The notes beneath the pieces were generated by a model. That model made no database searches. It was not told the origin of the DNA and worked only from the letters and a program-made list of their open reading frames with translations. Below, piece by piece: positions 30,615 through 41,965 of a stretch of DNA of 64,000 nt; the first letter of the stretch is position 1, and every line of letters starts with the position of its first letter. The stretch is from assembly GCA_029204225.1 (NCBI GenBank), contig CM055092.1, forward strand, positions 68,373,411 through 68,437,410, written 5' to 3'. Source of the DNA: Diphasiastrum complanatum (taxonomy: Eukaryota > Streptophyta > Lycopodiopsida > Lycopodiales > Lycopodiaceae). Position numbers and translations under genes: made by a program.

Positions 30615-31523
30615 AGACCTTATACACTCTACATTGCCGATATACCATATGGATTTCAAAAGACGGAATCATTAAATGCCGATTTCTCCTTCAAATTCAC
30701 TGAAATCCATAGTTTCATGTAGGGTTTTCTCAAAATCACAACTTTTTCAATTTGGAGAGTTGTTATTTTTCATTCTTCTTGGCAATCAGTTTCATTATAG
30801 AAAGCTCTACTAACTTTCTGTAATGCGAAAATAGAAAATACTGTGTAGTAAGTTTTTCAGTTCTTGAATTATTAATTCGTATTTTAATTCATAATTATAT
30901 TTTAAATTTTTATTTTAAAGTTAAAATTTTTCTATTTAGTTTACTTGTAATGTTCCATGTCATGTACAAGCCCAATGTCAGGAACTCGGGAGGAGCATGA
31001 CTTTGCAATGAAATAGAATACATAACCATCAATTATTATTCTTTTGATGGCAAATGTTCGATGCTTCATTACAACAATTCCGGACTGACAAGTTTTGGAA
31101 ACTTGTTCCAGTATCCAGCCGTGACCAAGAAACTAAAAAAATCCAATGATGAATTCCGTGGCTTGTCCCTACCAAAAGTCACAACAATTAATTAATCATT
31201 TAATTAATATTTTTTCACACCCAGCTGATTGGATTTTGGATTTATTTAGTGGTAGCGGCACTACAAGCGCATGTGCTATTCAGAAAGGCAGACATGTTGC
31301 TGCAGTAGATTTAGATTCTAATTTAGTTGATTTTGTAAAAATAAGAATGAAATCTCTTTCAGTTTTGCCAGATGAACTATCTGAGGTTGGAAAGAGTTTA
31401 GGTAGCGAGGATTCAATAATTTCCTTGTCCAAGGAACCTCAGCCTCCTACTAACAGAAAAGTAGACGATATAGGAGAATTTGCTGATGTCTTGGTTCAAG
31501 ATTATAATGTTGATGATTTTTGA
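30615..31523 (+). pseudogene. Methyltransferase catalytic domain of the relic
   Basis: PYTLYIADIPYGFQ (30618-30659) holds the catalytic D-P-P-Y motif with Pro changed to Ile. After about 400 bp of AT-rich intron-like DNA, DASLQQFRTDKFWKLVPV (31060-31113) and NEFRG-like text lead, through two frame changes, into 31146-31523. That frame has CPYQKSQQLINHLIN (HPTQKP-like motif), ADWILDLFSGSGTT (SAM-binding FxGxG), GRHVAAVDLD, and an acidic tail ending VLVQDYNVDDF. The last frame is open to its natural stop. Confidence 0.72.
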
Positions 31524-32164
31524 GAATAAAAAATTATCTTTTGTTTTAAAAAATGATTGGGTTTATATTTTTTGATGTATTGTGTTTTGAAATGGTTTTG
31601 ATTGATTTAATATTCTTAAATTTGTTTTTTAATGATTTAAATTAAGAATTTGATTAATTTTGGATGTGTTTTTATAATATTTTTTATAAAAAAAAATATT
31701 GTTAAGAATTTAAAGAAATAAAAAGATTTTATTTCAGGGTGATTTAAATATTTTTACAAATTATTTAATCTCGATTATTGTAAAGTAATTTCATTTGTAT
31801 TTATTTAATATTTAAATATTCAATGAACTTACATGGGTATAAGTAAAGATTTTAAAAAATTTAAAACTTTATATCAAAATTTAAAAAATATTTTTTTCGA
31901 TACCAGAATTGTAATTTAAAAAACTTTTAAAATTTCAAAAAAAAAACTATAACTTTTGTTTTAAATAAGCAAAAAATATTTTTTTAGTTATTTTAATGAT
32001 TGTGTATCTAATGATTTTATTTTGAATAGTATTATTATTTCATATAAGCTAATTTTAAGTTATTTATGAAAATCTATTGACCAAATTTTTGTAGCTTGAA
32101 TTATTTCTTGCAAAATACAACATTTTTTTAATATTAAAATATATTTATTTGAAGCATTTTAAAT
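31524..32164. other. Very AT-rich intergenic stretch
   Basis: More than four-fifths A+T by eye, with long T and A runs and no coding signal. It probably includes the 3' flank of the methyltransferase relic. E6 LTR text starts somewhere to its right. Confidence 0.5.
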
Positions 32165-32442
32165 TTGGATACTTTTTTAAAAAAATTAAAAAATCTGAAA
32201 AAAAAAAGGGTATCGATGTCATTTCTCTTTTTTTTGGTCATCATGTTCTACTTTTTCTCTCTTGGATCTAAGCATGATTTGGACTCATTCCAAAGGTTCT
32301 ATCACTTAGGTCAAATTGAGAACATCCATTTGAATGGAATCCTATGCTATTTGGCACGTGTGACAAGAAACATCATGACCATCTAACTTTCTACAAGTCA
32401 TATGACCAAAACTAGTCAAGCTAGAATTGTGAATTTTTAACA
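32165..32442 (-). mobile_element. E6 3' LTR (partial)
   Basis: The minus strand starts TGTTAAAAATTCACAATTCTAGC after GGAGGAG. The first 100 bp match 39197-39300. The left limit is uncertain because the flank is AT-rich. Confidence 0.65.
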
Positions 32443-32456
32443 CTCCTCCTCACTAT

Positions 32457-33800
32457 CTAGCTTGGTTCAATCATTGCTTTACTAATCACTCCAAGTGATG
32501 ATTTGAACTTCATAAAATATGTCTTTTGAAGTGGTTTAGTAAGTAGATCAGCTACACATTCATTGTTTGGAACATGCTCCAAAGCAATCTCCTTGGCTTG
32601 CACCATTTTTCTTACAAAGTGATGGCATATCTCAATGTGCTTGGATCTTGCATGGAAGATTGGGTTAGATGCAAGATGTTGGGCTGATATATTGTCATTG
32701 TAGATGATTGGTGCCTCCTCTGAATCCATGATCTTTAGCCCCACCAATAATCTCTTGATCCAAAGTACCTCCTTTGTAGTGGTTGTCAAAGCTTTGTACT
32801 TGGCCTCGGTTGAAGATAGAGATATAGTTTCTTGCTTTTTTGAAAGCCATGAAACCACACCTTCTCCTATGAAAGTTGAATAGGCACTTGTTGATTTCCT
32901 ATCGCTCTTGTCCCCTACGAAATCTGAATCACTAAATTCATGAAGGTTAATCACATCTCCTCTATATAGAATCCCAAAATCCAATGTACCCGAGATGTAT
33001 CTTAGAATTATCTTAGCATTTTTCTAATGGATATTGAATGGTTTTTGCATAGATTGGCTCAACCTATATACACTAAAGCTAAGATCTGGTCTAGTTATAG
33101 TGATCCACATTAAGGAGCCTATAATTTGTCTAAACAAAGTGATGTCCATGAAGGATCTTTCATCATCTTCATTTGGCACTTTTACATCTTGCTCCGTTGG
33201 TGTGTCAACACTTTTGCTCTCTTTGCATAGTTTAATTGACTTATAAAGATAAAATCAGATCCTCTAAGTACCTCTATGCCTAAGATGAAGTGAAGACACC
33301 CTAGATCTACCATCTTGAACTCTAAGGATAGATCGATCTTGATTTTTTCAATACCATCAACACTATTTCCACTAATGATGATGTCATCTACATAAATGAG
33401 TAAAAGTACAATACCAACATCATCAAACTTAATGTAAAGAGTGGGATCATATTCACTTTGAGTAAAATAAAGTGAAATAAGATAGCAATGTGATCTTGAA
33501 TTCCAAGATCTCGAGGCTTGCTTCAAGCCATAGATGCTTCTTTGGAGATGACATACTTTGTTCTCCATTCCATGCTTGATGAACCCTTGTGGTTGCTCCA
33601 TGTAGATATCCTCTTCCAAAAAACCATTCAAGAAGGCATTAGATACATCCATTTGACATAGGATCCATCCAAAGTGTGATGCAAGTGCAATGATTAGCCT
33701 TATTATGAATATCTTGGCCATGGGTGCAAAAGTTTTCTTATAGTCTATCCCTGTCTCTTGAGCATAACCTTTTGCAACTCATCTTGCTTTATGTTTGTTA
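32457..33800 (-). pseudogene. E6 reverse transcriptase and RNase H
   Basis: Minus frame 33721-33182: IIRLIIALASHFGWILCQMDV, AFLNGFLEEDIYMEQPQGF, QRSIYGLKQASRSW and LLLIYVDDIIISGNS (YVDD intact). A frame shift and gap (33180-32990) follow. RNase H lies at 32984-32457: DSDFVGDKSDRKSTSAY (Asp), LSSTEAKYKAL (Glu), IIYNDNISAQHLASN (Asp), HARSKHIEI and VADLLTKPLQKTYF, ending in a natural stop. RNase H is a single open frame of 175 residues. Confidence 0.88.
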
Positions 33801-34642
33801 ACACTCCCATTTGCATTCAACTTAAGCTTTGAGACCCACTTGCATTCTATTACATTCCTTTGAGGTCTATCAACAAGCAAGCAAGTTATATTCTTAAATC
33901 AAAGCATTATACTCATCCAACATAGCTTTATACCATTCTTTGGAGTTCAATGCTTCTTTAACATTAGATGGTTCATAAAAACTAGATAAAGCATAAGAAG
34001 TGGATGAGATACCCTCAGCTTGTTGCCCTTTACCTTGATATGTGGGCCTTGATGGCTCCACTTTTGCCGTTGAAGGTCTCCTTGGTGTGATAGGTGGGTT
34101 TGGTGCTTGTCCTCCATTAGCTCCTCCTCGAAATCAAGATCTTGCTCCTCGGACATCTTCTTCTTGATTGTTGGAGCACTTGAGCCTTCTTCAAGCATAT
34201 GCATATGATGTTCATCAAATATAACATTCGAGTGTATGAGCTCAAGAGGATGAGATGACTTTGTGGTGGAGTTAGGAAACACCTTCTTATGTGCCTTGGA
34301 TAAAGCACAAGCTTCACAAACCTTGTCTTCCTTCTCAATAGACCTTGGTAGGCCTAAAACATACTCCTCCTTGATCATAGCCTCCATGGAACCCGAGTTG
34401 ACATGTCCAAGTCTTTTGTGCCATAAAGTGAAGGTAGATACCTTGCTCTTCTCGGCCAACATGACAACATTAGTATCCACAAATGCATCCAACTTATAAA
34501 GTTTGCCAAGTCTAGTGCCCTTGGCCACTATCTTACCCTTCTTCTTGATGAAACATTCATTTGAAACAAAGTCAAAATTGAAACCATTGTCTACCATTTG
34601 GCCAACACTTAGTAGACTCTTTGTTATTGTAGGAATGTACAA
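33801..34642 (-). pseudogene. E6 protease end and pre-integrase fused to integrase-RT linker
   Basis: The frame 34642-33947 starts MYIPTITKSLLSVGQMVDNG (end of protease), then LWHKRLGHVNSGSMEAMI and CEACALSKAHKKVF (H...C-x2-C zinc domain) and PLELIHSN. It jumps straight to VIFDEHHMHMLEEGSS, the acidic linker that normally lies some 250 residues later. The integrase core with all three catalytic acids has been removed in frame. The same frame then stays open for 130 further residues. Confidence 0.83.
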
Positions 34643-34840
34643 AACAACTTATTGGTTGTAATTTTTAGCCTGGAATACAAAGCTCTCAAATTGAAATTTG
34701 ATTATGTAGAGACCGCTTGGTTGGAGCCTAAAAAGTTTATCCTCTAAGGACATTACACCAATGTGATTTTTGGACAAAAGATCTCTACAACACAATAAGC
34801 TAGATAATGCATATATAGAGGCATATTGTTGAAAACAATG

Positions 34841-34892
34841 GCTCATCCCCTCTTCTTGCCATCATAGCATTAGACGAGAGGATGAGCCATTA
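34841..34892. repeat. Inverted repeat (hairpin-capable)
   Basis: GGCTCATCCCCTC at 34841 pairs with GAGAGGATGAGCC ending near 34888, with one mismatch and a loop of about 22 bp. It lies at the right end of recognisable E6 sequence and could mark a rearrangement point. Confidence 0.6.
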
Positions 34893-36148
34893 TTTCCCTA
34901 TTATTTTCTCACACATTGTGAATTGATGTATAGTGCTTAAGTTTCTTGGCCACCTAGGTTCTATTCTCTATGATCCCACAGGCTAATAATACCAAGAAGC
35001 ATTATTTCCATTGTATGCCTTTGAACACACGTTATCTAGCATAACTAGCATGTTGTGAAAATCTTAATCCAAAATTAAGCTGGACATACATGACATGAGT
35101 AAAAGATTAGACAAGTTAGGTTCCAAACAAGAGGAATTCGCATTTTTTGAATCCATCTATAAGAGCTCTATATTTCTAGAATTCCATCCATGAGGGCTTC
35201 ATATCTCTAGGTCTAAAAATACAACTAATTAGATTTGCAGAACTAAATTAAACATGTTATTTGTGCATTAGGGGATGTCTTATGTCGTGTGCAGAAGGTA
35301 TCAGGTTTGGCCTAAACAATAAGGTAGCCCTTAATCCGAAATAGAATTTTTGACCTTATTTAGTTAAGGCCTTGTCTCATGCAAGAGTAGTTGTGCATGA
35401 TGTTCCTATCTGAATATTGTACCTATGTATGGAAGGAGATGCTCCTAAATGGAACTTGTATGTTGTATGGAGGCTAGGGTTTCAAAGAACATATAGCCTC
35501 ATCTCTCATATTTTGACATATTGTGGTTATTGAGGATTGCTAGTGACTTCTATACCATAGTTTCTAGTGAGGATGTTCGCTCAATGGAATCTATTCATTC
35601 GTTGGAATATTGCTTGGGTGGTTTGTGTCACAACTGATATCCTTGTGTGCTTGTTTCTACTCCAAGGATCATGTGTGGGCATAACATTGGTATTAGAGCC
35701 ACACTTGGAGCTTGATGAAACAAAAACCATAGTGATTTTGGGTGCTATCAACTATCAACAAGTTTTTGGGGTCAAGTTTGTGGATGAGTTAAGTGGGAGA
35801 GCATAAACAATCACAATTTGTGGCAGCTACTAGGGTTTTTGATACCTATTAGTCCATGTAGACTAGTCGTGGTTGCCAAATCAGGTCGTGCAGGGGGGGG
35901 GGAAGCTTGGCTTGCGAGACCCATGGTCAAATCAAGATCCAAGACAATATTCATGGGGAAGGGTGAAGGTTGAAATTTTTCTTTATACTATCTATGGGCT
36001 ACAACAAAGCTAGGTCTTTGACTTTGGCTCGCTTATGGAAAAAAAAAAACTTGTTATCATTTTATCCAACAATCCGCGCGACAGCCACTTACGCCCGAGA
36101 CTTAGAGCAATTAATGGGGATTGAAAGTAAATGGGACAATTCCCCCGG
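34893..36148. other. Unassigned stretch with LTR-like end and variant primer site
   Basis: No gene is visible. At 35688-35699 TGGTATTAGAGC follows ATAACA, matching a primer-binding site with one change. 34993-35687 may therefore include an LTR, and the frame 35567-35806 is unlikely to be real. A run of ten Gs lies at 35892-35901. Confidence 0.45.
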
Positions 36149-36190
36149 CCCCCCCCCCCCCCCCCCCCCCCCTCCCCCCCCCCCCCCCCC
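36149..36190. repeat. Poly-C tract (interrupted once)
   Basis: C24, one T at 36173, then C17. Such a long C homopolymer can form unusual structures and is prone to sequencing error. The proline/glycine frames across it are artefacts. Confidence 0.95.
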
Positions 36191-37369
<1,179 letters not shown>

Positions 37370-37710
37370 AAATGTAAAAGGTAACCACAAAAATGGTGTC
37401 ACATGCCCTTAGATAGACATTCCTAAAGTTAGGGTTTGTGGTTCACCCAAAACCATGTGCCATAACAACTTGACTTTAAAAAGTTTTAAACTAAATTACA
37501 TTTTAACTACTTGGGTCCCTTTACATATTGGGCCCAACTGAGAGTCTACCTCTAATTCTCGTGCCTTTGGCTTGCAAGTACAATGTACCTTTTATGAGTG
37601 TCACACTACAATTTTGGTAGATTTAATACTTTCGTTGACTCAGCCATGTTTTTATTCATGTCGCCATAAAGTATGGTTGTGAGACGCTAGGCTTTGTTTT
37701 CACTTGTTGG

Positions 37711-38489
37711 CTAGTCCGCTACTTGATGACTTCGTTGGTATTGGTGCTCCCGGTATATTTGGATTGTAGAGCTCCCTTGTTCACACCTGTCGATGCTCTG
37801 TGCTATAGTTAGGTGGCTTTGATTCCACTTTCTGATATCCTTCGTACGATTATTATAGTCAAAATTTGTTAGGAGAATCTTCTTGGAAATCCTATGTGAC
37901 AGATAGGCGACGGTAGGTCCAGTATAGAGGGATCTGATCCTTGATGGCCGTTCATTTGAAAGCCTTATTGGAATTGAAGGAATATTCACCAAAGCATAGG
38001 TCCCATTTGGTTTCCACTTTAGCATTAGTAAAAAAGGTCTCCACATTGTAATAGGCTTCCAGAACAATGTGATTTGGAGAGTTAGTCACGTCAGGTAAAA
38101 AGTGGTTGAGGGCACTTGTAAAATCGATGGTCATGTTCCAACCATGATGAGAATTGATTATTGGCCAGTTATAGGCTCCAACATTGAGAGTCTTCAATGT
38201 TTGTCTTCTGGGCATCAGATGGTAAGTTGGACCAGCCCCTATTTCTGCCAGAGCCATGAGATACTCTCTTAGGAGCTTAGGACTACGCATGAACATCGCC
38301 TTCCACCAATTTGATTGAGGATGTGGAAAGGGCTATTAGGTTGGCCAGTGTCAGCTTTAAAAGGTCTTTGACCTTTTCTGGTAATGTATAGCCACCTCTG
38401 GTCTTGACATATGGATATTGCTTTGTGAAGAGCATTAGTTGTTTTGCATGAGGTACGTCATATATCTTTTGGTACAAATGTTGGTGCAT
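37711..38489 (-). pseudogene. Unrecognised gene relic, at least 250 codons
   Basis: Three minus frames join into one plausible protein. 38489-38283 (YDVPHAKQLMLFTKQYPYVK, GGYTLPEKVKDLL) ends in a stop, and 38296-37952 continues (SPKLLREYLMALAEIGAGPT, NVGAYNWPIINSHHGWNMTI). 38067-37711 then gives ERPSRIRSLYTGPTVAYLSH and TNFDYNNRTKDIRKWNQSH. A stop near 38283 and a frameshift near 37952-37990 break it. There is no transposon motif and I do not recognise the family. A host gene or an old integrated foreign gene are both possible. Confidence 0.45.
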
Positions 38490-38559
38490 CGCAGCAGGTC
38501 CTCCGCAAGTGTCAATAGTGTTAGATTATTCTACTATCGGTATTGATTCACCCAAATAA

Positions 38560-38899
38560 TCGATCTCTAATCTACATCCATTCATTATCCAGTTCTATAG
38601 CTTTATTCGTGTTTCTACACAGTCTGCAAAATACTCGAGAATCGCTCAACAGGTGGCTCTGACATATCGGATGACTCTGACGAAAGTCGAAGGAGTCGAA
38701 CATGTCAAAGGATGACAATTATTATTCTGCCTCATATGAAGCTAAAGACTTGCCCAAACTACTTTGCAAGTAAATTTTCAGGAAGTCATAATTTGGAGAC
38801 TCTTCACTAGGATTCCTTTTAGATCGATAGACATGCAACAAAAGATGTTCTAGACGTTGTTCATTTGGATAATGTGATCCAATGCAAACTCCGTCATTG
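38560..38899. other. Decayed copia text before integrase fragment
   Basis: The plus-strand text just before 38900 is probably the end of a GAG-pre-integrase region in broken frames, but it is too degraded to call with certainty. The minus frame 38722-38943 is a shadow. Confidence 0.35.
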
Positions 38900-39196
38900 C
38901 TTGATGCAAAGTATTTCATTAAATTAATTGTCGAATATTCCAAAAGAACAGCTGTTTATTTTTATTAAGCAAAAATCGGACTCAAAATCTTTCGACAATT
39001 CAAATAGCGTGCAAAAATGAAAACTAGTAGAAGAATTAAAGCACTGAGGTCCAACAATGGGAGAGAGTACATCTCTACCGAATTCAAGGAGTATTGCCTT
39101 AACAACGACATTGAGCAATAATTCATTACCTCTTGTTCACCTCAATCGAATGGACTTGCTGAGAGAAAGAACAGAACCTTAGTCGAATTGACTCAG
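38900..39196 (+). pseudogene. Copia integrase core fragment (family A like)
   Basis: KYFIKLIVEYSKRTAVYFY, RRIKALRSNNGREYISTEFK and SPQSNGLAERKNRTLVE correspond to E1/E10 integrase. The second catalytic Asp is Asn (RSNNGR), and stops interrupt the frame. It is cut off at 39196 by an LTR fragment starting TGTTAAAATTC. Confidence 0.8.
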
Positions 39197-39300
39197 TGTT
39201 AAAATTCACAATTCTAGCTTGACTAGTTTTGGTCATATGACTTGTAAATAGTTAGATGGTCATGATGTGGCTTGTCACACGTGCCAAATAGCATAGGATT
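39197..39300 (+). mobile_element. Family-C LTR fragment
   Basis: The first 100 bp of the LTR also seen at 32442 (minus): TGTTAAAATTCACAATTCTAGC through GCATAGGATTCCATTC. It then joins directly to gag/protease text, so the rest of the LTR, leader and gag are deleted. Confidence 0.75.
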
Positions 39301-39530
39301 CCATTCATCTTCAACAAGCTTCAAAGGAGAGGATCCTTGGTGGATTGACTCAGGTGCTAGTTCACACATGACTAGCAAAAGGGAGTTTTTCTCTTCTCTC
39401 TTATCCTATGATGGACCTATAAAATCTATCTATACAACAAATGATGAAGCTTGTAAGATTGAAGGAGTTGGTAGCATTCCCCTTTGCTTAGGATCTTTCA
39501 AAAAGATCAATTATTACGAAATTCAAAAAT
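39301..39530 (+). pseudogene. Copia protease fragment (family C)
   Basis: FKGEDPWWIDSGASSHMTSKREFF carries the D-S-G active site, followed by IYTTNDEACKIEGVGSIPL. It is the same protein as in E4 and E7. The frame ends at 39532 and nothing of integrase follows. Confidence 0.8.
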
Positions 39531-40375
39531 AAAATTTTCATGGTATTCTAAGAATTTAAACCTTCCACTACAACTCTTATGCAGGCAACCAATGAGATAT
39601 TGACACATAGCACATGCACATTTTGACATGCTACTCAATATTAGCACTGAACTTAGCATAAGCACCTATGGTCCACCGTTTCATGCCATTGGGCACACTT
39701 TTGGTAGTGTATAAACTCTACTTGGTCCATAACTTCATGCACAAAAACATAGTATAGATATTAAATATGCTTATAATCATTCAATGTTCGGGAAAGTAGG
39801 CCAACTATAGGAATGGAACCATCTTTCTCCAAAAATGGATTTCAATAAAACTGATAGAAAGTTTACTATAGAAAAACGACAATTTTTTCAAAATGCAAGA
39901 AATTTTTTGATCGTCATTCTCATATGCAAAAAATTGGATATGCTTATTGAGTTAATAAATTAATTTACTATTGTAAATTTTTATAATTTTGATGGCAAAA
40001 AGTCTTAGATGGATCTAGAAGGCAAATTTTTTCAAAAACTGTTAACTTTTAAAAAATGCAAAAAATTAGAGAGAAACCCCAAAGAGTTTTCTCGATCGCT
40101 TGCTTATCATCCATGGCTACATGTCATATGGCTAAATCTTGGTATAGAGTCTAAATATGTGGGCTCTGAACTCTCAAATCTCAACTCCCATGATGAGGTT
40201 TACTCGGTTTGAACATTATGTCCTTCAAGCCATTCATGGGAATACAATATGTAATTGTCACTCGATTGAATTTATGGCCTTTTTGGGCCCTATATTATTT
40301 TGCATAATATAGGGCCCCAAACTTTTGGTTCGTTTTGAAAATTTTAAAATTGTTTTCAAACTCTTGTGCTCACGC

Positions 40376-40377
<2 letters not shown>
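39531..40377. other. Unassigned AT-rich stretch
   Basis: No recognisable gene. It contains A-rich and T-rich runs and short frames without motifs (for example 40009-40212). AAATTTTTTC-type repeats suggest decayed repeat DNA. Confidence 0.4.

Positions 40378-40450
<73 letters not shown>
40378..40450. repeat. Microsatellite (GA)36
   Basis: An uninterrupted GA run directly after CACGCGC. It is the third long CT/GA array in the window. Confidence 0.97.
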
Positions 40451-40455
<5 letters not shown>

Positions 40456-40625
40456 CCAATGATTATAATCAATAATGAATTTAATGACAATTACATGAAG
40501 TAATGCTCAATTGGTTGGGCCATTATCACTCATAATCCAGTCCTCGAACAGCTTGTGAACTCTGCCACTCGCTGCTCAAATGTTCGATTATTTATGGTAA
40601 TGGTCCTCCAAATGGCCATAACCTA

Positions 40626-40808
40626 ATACATAATTTCAGAATTTTATTTATGATAGATTCATAATTTTATATTTGGTGAGGTAGCAATACATACTTTCCG
40701 GATGTTATTCATGATAGATTCATAATTTCATATTTGGTGAGTGAGTAATACATAATTTTCAGATTTTATTGATGAGAGATTCATAATTTGATATTTGGTG
40801 AGGTAGCA
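40626..40808. repeat. Three tandem 61-bp repeats
   Basis: Units 40626-40686, 40687-40747 and 40748-40808 each run from ATACATA(A/C)TTT to GGTGAG(G/T)(T/G)AG(C/T)A, with a shared core GATTCATAATTT(T/C/G)ATATTTGGTGAG. There are about 8-10 differences per pair. The period is exactly 61 bp with no spacer. Confidence 0.92.
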
Positions 40809-41389
40809 GGTTTCCTAATTTAAGACTCAGCAGTACAATTAATCATATATTTGTAAAAAATTAGTATCCCATTATGATGCCCCCATTAGGGTGATCCCAA
40901 ACTTAGTGTGAACCCTGACATTCAAATTTCATATAAGAGATAGCACACATTAAATACCACATCCAACACATAGTATGGGCATGGCCCATGGCCCTCCATG
41001 GCCACCTCCATCACCCTGGTCACAAGGTCACTAGAACTCCATTCCCCTAAACGCTAGTCCTCTAATTTTAAACAAGTGTACACGTATACAGATGTCTATA
41101 TAAATATCCCTTTGATGACACGCATTGCGTCATACGCTGGCGTCAGCAACGTTGACAGATCGCCTTGGACTACTATCTACTTGAAGCTTGACGTGCAAAT
41201 TGACGTTTGGGTTTGAAGGGCAGCTTCTTTCAAAGCCTGGCTTTCCTTCTGAAAAGTTGAGATGAGATGGGCCTTTCTAAACATAGCCTAAGACTGCGTT
41301 TCAGACTTTCAGTTAACAAAAAAAGTTTGTTGCCTTTCAAATTCTTTGTTGAAGGTCATAAAAGAAAAGGACCAGAAACGAATGTGCCA
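40809..41389. other. Intergenic stretch with a possible TATA box
   Basis: No coding signal. TATATAAATA at 41097-41106 lies about 290 bp upstream of the GC-rich island. Between them CATTGCGTCATACGCTGGCGTCAGC (41124-41148) contains repeated GCGTCA, a bZIP-like core. Promoter function is speculative. Confidence 0.4.
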
Positions 41390-41740
41390 GGCAGCCAGCA
41401 GGCAAAACTTTGTTGCCGATGACGTGGTCTGCGGCGGCGACGGATCCGGGACAGCCTAGCAGCTGCTGTGACGTCTCGCACGCTTTTGGACGCTGCAGCC
41501 GTCAAAAGTGGATTGGCGCCAGGCTGTTGCGCCTTAAACGTTTGGCTGGGGCTCGTCAGGCCGGCCCTGGCCAGGACCCAGCCCAGGCCGAGGCGGCCCA
41601 GGCAGGATATGGCATTAGGCTGGTGCCAGGTGGGCACTCGACGATGGCCGTTATGGGCAGTTATAGCAGTGTCGTCTGGTGGCTAGATACACATCACCGG
41701 CCGGCTTGCCAGCTGTAACGGGAGCACGCGTCAGTTGAAC
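41390..41740. other. GC-rich island
   Basis: Base composition jumps to roughly 60 per cent G+C with many CpG and GGCC words, in contrast to its AT-rich surroundings. Open frames exist on both strands (41410-41718 plus, 41637-41356 minus) but none shows a known domain, as expected of GC-rich DNA with few stops. It may be the leader of a decayed gene or LTR, or recently arrived DNA. Confidence 0.6.
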
Positions 41741-41965
41741 GGACCTGTGGTGGTCCTGTCTCTACTAACCTTTTCTGCCCATTTCTTCTTAGGGTTTAGA
41801 GATTGGGATGTCTCTAATTTCTAAGTTTGTTATCACGATACCTCCAATTCATTGCGATCAAAATTGAGCTTGTCAATCGCATGCATGAGGATGTATGGGT
41901 AGAGTTGTTGACTGCGACCGGTTAGTAGGATAAGGCTAGATTTTCAATCATTGTGAAGTGACATC

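Larger units (their letters stand above)
28490..31523 (+). pseudogene. Intron-bearing relic: ParB-like segment plus DNA N4/N6-type methyltransferase
   Basis: Coding text with intron-like gaps runs through this region. A ParB-like stretch lies at 28908-29190 (PVDPIAG, VHNLKIKF, IVIPFVVLVDLNE, FFVLGGIHSSQARKQL). A helical exon at 29369-29567 ends in CCAG/GTAA. Exons near 30068-30211 and 30392-30609 sit between AG and GT borders. A motif IV-like YIADIPYGFQ lies at 30630-30659. The nucleotide-binding motif CPYQKSQQL...DLFSGSGTT is at 31166-31263. Motif IV before motif I is the order of beta-class amino-methyltransferases. Introns rule out a recent bacterial contaminant. Frameshifts (28890, about 30610, 31080-31150) and stops make it a pseudogene. 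The ParB assignment is weaker than the methyltransferase one. Confidence 0.7.
32165..34850 (-). mobile_element. Copia element E6 (family C related), minus strand
   Basis: From right to left: protease/pre-integrase, linker, RT, RNase H, polypurine tract (32443-32456) and 3' LTR beginning TGTTAAAAATTCACAATTC at 32442. A matching LTR start on the plus strand lies at 39197. The integrase catalytic core is missing. No 5' LTR is identified to the right of 34850. Confidence 0.82.

Noticed and set aside
28490-31523. Bacterial contamination as source of the methyltransferase text
   Set aside because: Exon-intron borders, AT-rich introns and decay by frameshifts fit a resident eukaryotic pseudogene.
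40626-40808. CRISPR-like array
   Set aside because: The units are contiguous with no spacers, diverged from each other, and the genome is eukaryotic.
41356-41718. Overlapping plus and minus frames in the GC-rich island as genes
   Set aside because: GC-rich DNA has few stops. Both frames lack motifs and neither has clear start or splice signals.
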